Positions 56,275 through 64,000 of a stretch of DNA of 64,000 nt are shown here, one piece after another. Each line of letters begins with the position of its first letter. The stretch's first letter is position 1. Origin of the DNA: Parelaphostrongylus tenuis (lineage: Eukaryota > Nematoda > Chromadorea > Rhabditida > Metastrongylidae); contig JAHQIW010007107.1 of assembly GCA_019055375.1 (NCBI GenBank), forward strand, positions 124,001 through 188,000. The letters run 5' to 3'. Below the pieces are notes generated by a model. That model saw only the letters and a list, made by a program, of their open reading frames with translations, made no database searches and had not been told where the DNA came from. Position numbers and translations under genes: made by a program.

Positions 56275-56510
56275 TCCGGCGTAAAGTCTCAGCAGCCCTT
56301 AAACCCGGAGATGCTCGTCTGACATCAACAATCGTTTTTCCTCTCGCGAAAATTTTATCTTAAAACAAATATATAAGGGTTGTATATCAAAATAACCATA
56401 AGGAGCTGCTCTAAACGACAGTAAAAACAAAGACCTGAATGCACGAAAAATAATGAACAAAAACAGAAAAGTCTGGAAAGTTTCCTGCCAACTCAAAATT
56501 AAGGACCTCA
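56275..56510. repeat. Dispersed repeat shared with 58640-58885
   Basis: Shared blocks: ACATCAACAATCG, TATCAAAATAACCA, ACAGTAAAAACAAAG, AAAATAATGAACAAAA, AAGTCTGGAAAGTTTCCTGC then CAACTCA. Confidence 0.55.
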
Positions 56511-56589
56511 CGCTACAAGTTTCATCAGTAAGGTATATACTATCAACCAGAATTCTTTTTGTCTACCACTTTTACCAGTGGTATGATGT

Positions 56590-56604
56590 TACATATATAT
56601 ATAC

Positions 56605-56646
<42 letters not shown>
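56590..56646. repeat. (TA)n microsatellite at SINE 5' end
   Basis: TATATATA run ending at the first base of the SINE head. Confidence 0.9.
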
Positions 56647-56649
<3 letters not shown>

Positions 56650-56953
56650 CGCGTGTGGCGCAGTGATTAGAGGTGCTCTGCGTCGCACACGAGGTCAATG
56701 GTTCGATCTCGCGCTCATGGCTCACCAAGCCATCCATCCCACCGAGGTAGGTAAATTGGTACCAGACAGGCCTCAGACTTGTCTGGGAGGATAAGCAGCA
56801 CTGACTCGGTTCAGCCTGAGGCCACCGCGAGTCATTGTAAAAGGCCAGATATGCATTCAAACACATCAAACGAAGTTGAAATTTGAAGTCGAATGCATGG
56901 CGCATCCCTCAGGGATTGATCAACGCCGAGAGCTTTATCCTTTATCCTTTTAT
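56647..56953 (+). mobile_element. SINE family A, best full-length copy (reference)
   Basis: tRNA-like head: acceptor strand GAGCGCG pairs with CGCGCTC; A box TGGCGCAGTGATTAGAGG; B box GGTTCGATCTC. Body of about 235 bp: GGGAGGATAAGCAGCACTGA, GGCCACCGCGAGTCATTGTA, AAAGGCCAGATATGCATTCA, GGGATTGATCAACGCCGAGA; tail CTTTATCCTTTATCCTTTTA. Flanked on both sides by (TA)n, consistent with insertion into a TA tract. Pol III transcription from the internal boxes is expected by analogy. Confidence 0.85.
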
Positions 56954-57075
56954 ATATATACATATATATATGCATACATAAATGTACTTATACATGTATG
57001 TATCAATACTGCATATATTAATGTACACATATATATGTGTATATACTCTTATGTATGTGCACATATATATACCTA
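56954..57075. repeat. (TA)n/(CATA)n microsatellite
   Basis: Continuation of the TA tract on the 3' side of the SINE. Confidence 0.9.
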
Positions 57076-57089
57076 CATCTAGTGTTGTT

Positions 57090-57190
57090 GAATTAGACAC
57101 AAAACCTCGACCGTTGGACGGGATTCGAACCCGCATTTCACCATTCCCGGGGACAAGTGCTAACCATTGCACTACATCAGCTATATTTCA
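57090..57190 (-). repeat. Single tRNA-like module, family B type
   Basis: Minus strand GCTGATGTAGTGCAATGGTT (A box), CCCCGGGAATGGTGAAATGC, GGGTTCGAATCCCGTCCAAC (B box). The stem ends do not pair well enough for a functional tRNA. Confidence 0.55.
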
Positions 57191-57399
57191 ATGGGTTTTC
57201 GACTACATCCATTTGAAACAAGTTTCGAATCCCTTACGTCATGAATTCCCCAATGACGTCATCGCCTTCAATCATCGCCATCGTCAACAGAAAACGCACA
57301 GGCGAACTCCGTCAAGTTTCACTGAGGCGCAGGGCGCAGAGGAGTCCAACTGACGGCTGGCAATTGTGTTCTTTGCTCGCTTAACGCGCTACCCTGCGT

Positions 57400-57880
57400 C
57401 CTTGGCGAGTGCCGCGCTCAGGTGCATGCCTTTGTCTCTGTCGAATGGCATGCAAGTACACGCTCTCTAGCTCACTACGCTGGTCGTCGGCGCTCTGACT
57501 GCACTCACCACGTCGGCGGCGTCGTCGTCGTCGTCGTGGTCGGGCCGTTGTCAGCGTCTGCCCGTCGTCCTTCCGTCCGTCCACCTCCCACTTCCCCATC
57601 CACGAAAGAAAATTCGCTTCCCGGAGGATTTCACTCCTGCTCATCTCTCTCTCCCTGTCACGGTGATCGATATCCACGATGTTGTGTGGCGACGACGTTC
57701 GAAGGTCGTCTGCTGCTCGGTCGGGTGAATATTTTCAGTGTTTAAGCAGCTGAGAGACGAAATTCGCACGCAATACCCATCGACGAGTCGAGTGTTTGTC
57801 GGTCGATGGCTCGGACCGACCGACGGGCGGACGTTGTTGCTTTTAACATTACTAATTGCAATTTGTTTTCCTCTCATCAA
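57400..57880. promoter_or_regulatory. G+C-rich island with (GTC)n run
   Basis: Composition rises clearly above the rest of the window and CpG words are frequent (CGTCGTCGTCGTCGTGG, GACCGACCGACGGGCGG). Together with the CT tract that follows it may be a promoter or 5' UTR, but no coding exon could be tied to it. Confidence 0.3.
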
Positions 57881-58065
57881 AATGCATCTTTGACTCGCTG
57901 TGAACGTGTGAGAATGCCTCGTAAGGTCGTTATCCTGCGCAGTTCTGTGGCAACTGACTGTAAGAGATTCGTGGCGGGACCGCCGCTCAGTGGTGCCTCC
58001 TTATGGTCTTCAGTGACCTTTTATATCGTCCGTCTCTTTTACACCACTCATTCATCAGTTGATTC

Positions 58066-58160
58066 CCTTTCTCTCTCTCTCTCTCATCTCTCCTTCTCCT
58101 TCTCTCTCTCTCCCTCCCTCTTTCTCTCTCTGTCTCTGTCTCTCTTTCTCTTTCTCTCAT
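58066..58160. repeat. Polypyrimidine (CT)n tract
   Basis: CTCTCTCTCTCTC with CTTT and CCCT interruptions over about 95 bp on the plus strand. Confidence 0.9.
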
Positions 58161-58639
58161 TGTACGAAGCTGTTTAAACTACATGATTGGTACAATGTTG
58201 TGTTTTTCGTGTATAGCGTTTAAATTCGTCAAGTTCTCCGCTATTGAATGACGTCATTTTTGTGCTACTAACGACTTTATAGTTTGAAAAAAGCTAGGAT
58301 TATATATTTTATAGTAATGTTTTTCTCTTATTTCGTAAATGCAGAGCCATTCGAACAAAGCTTCATTGTTAGTGTTATCTCGTGCAAATGATTAATCTTC
58401 AGTCTCGGTGATGTTGTTAGCCTCATTTATCCGGCCATGACTCTCAATTAAATTCAATTCGCACTGAGTGGAAAATTCGCTTCATTGAATTGAGTTGGCA
58501 AAAAATTTCTCGGACTTTCTCGTTTTTCTTGATTATTTCCCTGGATTTAAGCTTTTGTTATCACTATCCGTTTAGAGCAGCTTTTTGCGGTTATTTTCAT
58601 ATATAACACTTATACATTTATTTCAAGTTACAATTGCCC

Positions 58640-58885
58640 CGAAAGCAAAAACGATTGTTGATGCTTCACGAGTATCGCTGCGTTCCAATGCTGTACTCGA
58701 ATCCATGCGATACTCGGTAGCATCAACAATCGCTCTTGCCCTCGGGACTATTCCATCTCAAAATGAATGCATAAGTGTTATTTATCGAAATAACCACGCT
58801 AAAAGATAGTGAAAACAAAAGTGTAAGTCCGTGGAAAATAATTAGCAAAAGCGAAAAGTCCGAAAATCTCTTGCCAACTCAGTAG
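58640..58885. repeat. Dispersed repeat shared with 56275-56510, containing a hairpin
   Basis: CGATTGTTGATGCTTCACGA then GTATCG (from 58653) pairs with CGATACTCGGTAGCATCAAC then AATCG (to 58732), arms about 25 bp, loop about 30 bp. Downstream blocks match 56377-56505. Confidence 0.6.
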
Positions 58886-59199
58886 GAACGTCGTTTTGAG
58901 GCCTAAAATAATGAATCGTTGCTGTTGAGCCCTAATACGGAAATGTATAATCCTAGAGCATTACCTTCCAATCGACTATGTTTGAGACCTTTCCCAAAAT
59001 TCAATATAGTCTGGTCGAATTTTTCAAGCCTTTCAGGGGGTCTGGTATGGTATTCTGAGAGGTATATGTACCCTCTGGTTCTAGTACACCTCATCAGTAT
59101 CATACGCCTTTCAGTTCACCGCAATATACAACTTATAGTGGCGGCGCCGAAGATGCATTCAATGTAGTTGAAATGAAACGATCACAGTTGATTGGAAGA

Positions 59200-59560
59200 T
59201 ATATCTTTATGTGCTTTGTTACCAGCCGTAAGCCATCGACCGATAGTCAGTCTGAACTGCACATCAAGTGATCTTTTCACTTCGTCTAGGTTGAATATCT
59301 TCAGCACCGCTGCTGTTGGTTGTAGAAGTGAGCCGTAGGGAATGTGGTACTGATGAGGCATGCGTGTAATACACCAAAACCTACGTATACCACTCGAACT
59401 GCCGTACCAGACCTCAAAAAGGTGTAAGATTTCTATAGGACTGTGCAGTCTTTTTTGAGGACCATGTACATGCAATATGTATTGATTGATGTGGATCGCT
59501 GAATGACCGTATCTTCTTGAAAACCGTATATGTTTGGAAATGAAGTCAGAGTGAAGATAA
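59200..59560 (-). CDS. Possible receptor-like gene fragment (secretory start and ligand-gated-channel-like segment)
   Basis: The minus frame from an ATG near 59552 reads MWLMWVIFTLTSFPNIYGFQ, a signal-peptide-like start. Further on, from about 59350, another frame reads PTAAVLKIFNLDEVKRSLDV then QFRLTI, resembling the first extracellular strands of Cys-loop ligand-gated channels. The two segments are not joined by clear splice sites, and a ribozyme relic overlaps the gap, so this may be a broken fragment or chance. Confidence 0.25.
59344..59393 (+). ncRNA. Hammerhead-like motif, family 2
   Basis: GTGGTA, CTGATGA (59350-59356, intact), an imperfect stem II around GTGTAATACAC, AAAA where GAAA is expected, then GTA and TACCAC, perfect partner of GTGGTA. 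Same stem I as 15922-15969. A minus-strand copy (59045-59105) keeps CTGATGA and a pairing GTATGATA/TACCATAC stem but lacks GAAA. Confidence 0.5.
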
Positions 59561-60739
59561 CCCACATCAGCCACATCACTACATTCTTGTTGAATACCGA
59601 ATAATTCGAGCACAAATCCAGTTGATTTCAATTCCTCACCAACCATTCTAGTTTGTTGCCCTTTTCCCTCTGATTTGGTCAATGAAATAGCGAAATGTAG
59701 CATTTTGGGCTTTGATTTGCTTCCGGATGGATATTTCGAAGTCTTTTCTCTGCTTGAATGATCTCAGTGGCACAATAAAGTGCAGCTGTCCATGATGCCA
59801 GTTCAATGCCTGGCCTAACAACCCACTCATCTACTATGGGTTGGTAAACTGTTGGCAAGATAGGAGGTAAAAGGAACGAGTAGAACTAATCGCTGTTGTT
59901 CGTCGATCTAGTCAAATCACAATTAGACGTTTATTCATTGTTAATTAATTGAAATTCTGAGTTTATCGATGTTGCTAGTGGATTTGGCTGTTCTATTTGT
60001 CAACAGCAATTAGTATTTCCTGTGTGTTTTGTTCTAGAGCGTAGTTTGTCGTGGTTGATTGTGTTTACTGAATGAGCCAGAATATTTTAAAGTACGCCAC
60101 CGTATCCGTGCGTCTCTTTTATCTAATCTATTTTTATAGTAAGCACCATTTAACATCAATTTCATTCATCAAATGGATTCTCACAGATTGTTATTGTTGT
60201 TCCACGAGATGATGATCAAAGAGCACTGTTTAGAAATCAAACTTCAGAGAAAAATCTGATAAAAAAATTACTTGTCTTGCTTGAGTATCGTTTTTATTCA
60301 TGTTGATTGAATTTACGTATAGTGCAGATCCCAGCACTTTTTACATTCACTTTGACATCTCACCACAGTCATCTACGAATGTCTTCTGATTGCGTTTCGA
60401 ATCGGCTGCTGTCCGAGTATATTCCCCCTGGAGTACTGAGAGATCTGCGCCATGGCGTTCTCAAGTTTTTACCACTAGCAATAAGTAGCCTTTGTGGATA
60501 GGACGAAGCTTTTCCAGGGCAACTGTAGTAGCGACTTTTCTGTTCAAAAGTTTCGGGAAAGCTTAGTCGGATCAGTGCGACGTTGAGGCGACCTTGTGTC
60601 CATTACTGCCCAAAATAATTATAAAATGCTGAATGTGACGAAAGTTCAAATGCTCATTGTTGATTGACAACGGTGGTCACGTGGATCGATCCATCAACTC
60701 GACTTTTCTCATGTCATCCCCACATGGAAATCAATTTTG

Positions 60740-60880
60740 CTAGTTTACTTTCTTAGGTACGGTTTCTTTTCCTCGTCATCTTCATTAAATTTGTGGTTTT
60801 TTTCTTCTGAATTTTTCTTCTCGAGTTTGGCACTAGTTGCTATGGTGTTTGATGATATCGTGTCAAAAGAATGAATTCTT
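60740..60880 (-). CDS. Possible Lys/Glu-rich exon
   Basis: The minus frame SAKLEKKNSEEKNHKFNEDD then EEKKPYLRK runs to a GTAAAC donor-like site. No domain, and the acceptor side is unclear. Very tentative. Confidence 0.2.
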
Positions 60881-61179
60881 CTAGTACACTTGTCGTACCC
60901 TTGTCGTAGTCGACAGACTGGCTGGGCTGCCTGGCTTGTCAATGACTGGCCTGTCGATTTTTCAGTGTTCTCCACTCGCCAATGCACTCCTTCCGTTCAG
61001 TGTATTTCATACGAAGAAGAAAAAATAACGACTGCAACAAGTCGCACAATCCTGTTGACGGACGTTCTTACGATTGTTCAATGTTTCTGGAACCAAGGTC
61101 ATAATCATCGCAGACTTTTGATCGAAACCCAAGATGAGCGAAAGTTGAGTTTCTTTGGCAAAAACAAACGTATTCACTT

Positions 61180-61452
61180 CAAGAGGGCGCGTTCAACGCA
61201 GTTATGAGAGGTGCTCGGCGATACACATTCAATCAGTCACTGATTTAATTTGTAGTGCCGGTCCTACAAAGAATTCCGTCGCTCTGAAATGAGCAAAAGG
61301 GTACCGGACTTTTCCGGAAAGAAGGATAGATACATCGACAGACTAAGCAAATCGTTGTATGGACCAGATATGTGAGATACTCATTTCTAATTCTTCAAAG
61401 GTCAAATTAATGGTGCATTCCTCCAGGGATGGATCAGTACTAAGAGGCTCAT
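61180..61452 (+). mobile_element. SINE family A copy, degenerate
   Basis: Head GGGCGCGTTCAACGCAGTTA then TGAGAGGTGCTCGGCG, and 3' end AATGGTGCATTCCTCCAGGG then ATGGATCAGTACTAAGAGGC. The middle is partly rearranged. Confidence 0.6.
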
Positions 61453-61745
61453 ATCGCTAATGGTCACTGTTGTCTATTGCTTAAAGAGTATTACAACCAT
61501 ACGCATTGACTGTTGACCGAAGTGCTTGTATGTATATAAGCATGCTGAGATTGAATTATTGCGTGTTTTTTAGTTGGATGCAAAATTACTTTTTGCCGAG
61601 TGAAAGGATCATTTCTTTCTTTGTCATCGAAAAATTCCACTAACATTGCTTTTCAATCGACGGTTTTTTTTTTTGTAAACCTCGCTATGAACCTTCAACA
61701 TAGTTCGTGAGAATGTATAAAGCTTTTCCGAGGTTGGTACGTCAG

Positions 61746-61790
61746 TGGCCTACCTACATTTCGGCGGTATCGCCCGCTTCATGAGAACCC
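61746..61790 (-). ncRNA. Hammerhead relic related to the 10200 copy
   Basis: Minus strand: CTCATGA (one change from CTGATGA), stem II GCGG-GCGATA-CCGC, GAAA, TGTAGGTA, then GGCCAC. Stem II has the same plan as GAGG-GCGAGA-CCTC at 10200. Probably inactive. Confidence 0.45.
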
Positions 61791-62639
61791 TATTCCCTAC
61801 ACCGCACACTTTTCCAGTAACAGATTCTAGTAACAGATTTATACGAATGATGAATTCAGTTTTGTTGTAGCTATGGTTTAAATTGAATATACGGTGTCAA
61901 ACGAAATATGTCAATAAAATTCATGACGTGAGAAATGTGCTCACTCTTTCAAAAGGTAGCAGTCGCAGTTAACGTTGGATTAATGTTTGACTTCGTTTGT
62001 TTGAACAACCTTAGTTAATATAATCCATATCTATAATCTATAATGAAATGATTGAACGCTAGGAATCACCGTTCTAAAATTCTAATGTAATATTAAAGTT
62101 GGTCGCACGAAAATATAGTAGATTCATGTTCAAATATCTTTCAAAATTTCTCAAAGGCAAGAGTTTATCATTTGCTTTCATAGTCAAGATTATTATCTGA
62201 ATAAAGCGAAACTCAAACAAAAAAAAAAAAACAGTCGTTGCTTACTCTTCCTCAGTGATTATGAGAAGTTGACGATCTTGAGTTTCTTCGTCACCTAGGA
62301 ATCAGCAACTTCGATTTTCTTTGTCGTCAATTTCAAGGATAAATGACAAAGAATCAGACTTTCGCCAGTGGTCTTTCTCAACGGATGTGCCAGGCATTCA
62401 TTGAGGAACTGTACTAAGTTGAGGAAAAGGTTCCTTAACATTCCCAAAATTTTAATTCTATTTTTGTTTCGCACAGTATCGGCTATTATTTATTCGTGGG
62501 AATATCTCAAGAATATTCCCATTAGAAACTTTCACGGCAACGCTAGTTATAGTGCATCAAAATTTTAATTTACTCTACGGATATCAAATGATGTCGATGC
62601 GAATATCAAATGATGACGATGCACACGAATTGAGCTCTG

Positions 62640-62995
62640 AATTTTGATACGCTATTGATGGAAGCTATAACTTTCGACCGGAGATGGTGTAAAGGAGATT
62701 GTGGTGTCGAAGGTGAAGGAACTGTGAGCCATGTAACTGTTGCAAAATGGTACAACAATTTGAAGGTGATGATCTCAGTCTCGAAGACCAACCCCGTTGC
62801 TGCCGTCCACTGAAATTCGGCGGTGGAAATCTGTAAGCAGCTTTGGATGCTGACCCGTCATCAAGCATTCGTGAACTGCCAAGAGAACTTGGCGTCGATT
62901 CAAAAGACGTGAACAATGATGATCTTTATCTTGAAGAATAATTATATTGTATTTTTTAACTGAATTTATGTACCAACTTTTTTAGCGGATAATGA
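62640..62995 (+). pseudogene. Internally deleted mariner copy
   Basis: N-terminal helix-turn-helix region in frame pieces: VAKWYNNFEGDDLSLEDQPR then RPLKFGGG and ALDADPSSSIRELPRELGVD, the mariner WxxxFKxGDFSLEDxPRSGRPxxxD...L...P..S.RELAEELGV pattern. It then jumps directly to NNDDLYLEE and stop, the protein's last residues. About 800 bp of catalytic domain is missing. Downstream AGCGGATAATGAGGAACTTT matches the 3' block after 18028-18215. Confidence 0.75.
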
Positions 62996-63029
62996 GGAAC
63001 TTTTTCCTCAACGTAATGACTAACATATG

Positions 63030-63195
63030 TGTCAGCTCAGTACTTTTTATCCTCCCAGAAAAGTTTGATATCAATTTGCCAACGCCAGAGGGGTGAAACG
63101 CTGAACTGGGCCAAAGCCGAGATCGAACCAGCGGACATGTGTATGGGTTGCGGAGAACCTCTAATCACTACATTATACCCATCTGTCTTACACAT
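63030..63195 (-). mobile_element. SINE family A copy, 5' part
   Basis: Minus strand A box TATAATGTAGTGATTAGAGG, B box GCTGGTTCGATCTCGGC, body CTTTTCTGGGAGGATAAAAA then GTACTGA. Ends before the 3' half. Confidence 0.65.
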
Positions 63196-63199
63196 GATT

Positions 63200-64000
63200 T
63201 TCATATAATTTACCTCATTGATCAATAAGGTGTGATAAGATTGAAGCCTGCCATGGAATGGGGGTTCTCATCGATACCCGATCGTTATCGTTGTTTTGTG
63301 TTCTCAGTGTTGATGGCCGCTTCAGCTGTTCGTCGTGGTTCAATGAGCGATTTCCGATCGCTCCGATTTGCTCATCGCTAGTGCTCATACGTTGTTTCGG
63401 ATGTTATACGAATAATGATGGTGATGGTGATCGCATCATTCACACACAATACCTTGCTGTCCTTCTGATGTGTGCGTACGTTGCTACGGAAACTATCTAC
63501 TTTCAAGCATTAACCACTGCCCTCCTACGTGCGCCCATATGCCCTTAGACGTGTCTCTAGTTCGTAAAGAACACCCTCCCACACACCTGAACACATATCT
63601 CCAGCTCAATGCCCTCTTCCTGCGATCAATAGGCCATTGGATAAACAGGAAGTCACTACCCGTTGTAACTTTATCCCAGTGAACAACTGCACTTCTTTCT
63701 CATTTGATCACTGGGCCACAGGTCGATTTTTCTTCCTTTCACTTCACTAATTGATAATTTGAAGTATCCCAGTCAAGCAGATTTGCTTTTGATTTAACCA
63801 AGCAACTACAGATCTATTAACGAACGGTCAGACGTGGATCTGCTCTCTTGTTGATTTTACAACTATTCTTGATTCCCAAGTCTTCTATATCATTTCTGAG
63901 TCTATTTTTGGTTAATTTTTCTTTCACAAATGCTAAGCGTTCCATCGATTTCGTGGAAGAATTGACGTGCTCAAAAATGCGTTGAAAATTACTTGTTTCT
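63200..64000. other. Unassigned end of window
   Basis: Plus-strand frames at 63258-63548 and 63470-63682 have no recognisable domain. No repeat family recognised. Confidence 0.35.

Noticed and set aside
57090..57190. Functional tRNA gene
   Set aside because: A and B boxes are present, but the acceptor and anticodon stems do not pair well and the module belongs to a dispersed family.
57422..57745. 107-codon plus and 98-codon minus frames
   Set aside because: Both are driven by the (GTC)n run (VVVVVVV or RRRRRRR) in a G+C-rich segment that rarely contains stops.
59045..59105. Complete hammerhead on the minus strand
   Set aside because: CTGATGA and a stem I-like pairing exist, but GAAA is missing and a different long hairpin (AGAGGGTA/TACCTCT) forms instead; kept only as a relic note.
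1..64000. CRISPR array, bacterial operon, rRNA or LTR retrotransposon
   Set aside because: Splice sites, SINEs and intron-rich genes show a eukaryotic genome; no regularly spaced direct repeats, rRNA cores or paired LTRs with a primer-binding site were seen.

Overview
This is an A+T-rich eukaryotic window with few genes and many repeats, and it most likely comes from a nematode, probably a clade V (strongylid-type) species. The signs are pyrimidine-TTTCAG splice acceptors, introns from about 40 nt to several kb, an ATG lying directly on a TTTCAG acceptor (the form of a spliced-leader site), a BTG/Tob protein that looks like the nematode germline regulator FOG-3, and RTE, mariner and piggyBac relics. 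The species cannot be read from the sequence. Most listed open reading frames are fortuitous or lie in repeats; the real genes are split into short exons.

Three multi-exon genes can be assembled from splice sites with matching phases. (1) About 1503-5725 (+) is the 3' part of an immunoglobulin-superfamily cell-surface protein with at least 2.5 Ig domains and a hydrophobic, GPI-like C-terminus; its 5' end is outside the window. (2) 6554-13289 (-), perhaps with a first exon at 14518-14637, encodes a very acidic Ser-rich disordered protein of unknown function. (3) 44436-54774 (+) has eight exons and about 294 codons and encodes a BTG/Tob-family protein.

Everything else is repeat-driven. Five RTE-like non-LTR fragments, four mariner fragments and one 4-kb piggyBac copy ending in TTAA are present. 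At least a dozen copies of a tRNA-headed SINE (family A) and three of a second one (family C) provide most of the short dispersed repeats. Another family is a roughly 370-bp foldback element carrying two inverted tRNA-Gly-like modules. (TA)n tracts are common.

The most interesting signal is a set of hammerhead ribozyme motifs. A dispersed repeat carries CTGANGA, a stem II, GAAA, a very short stem III built on CACGTG, a GTC or GTA cleavage triplet and a closing stem I. Six copies keep the full core, and stem I differs between copies while still pairing (GCCCGG/TCGGGC, GTGCAA/TTGCAT). One copy lies in a 316-bp direct repeat, one (truncated) is flanked by a 12-bp target-site duplication, and several form large inverted dimers. 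A second ribozyme family with a palindromic stem III has a 285-bp period (15661-15969). This is the architecture of animal retrozymes or Penelope-type terminal repeats.
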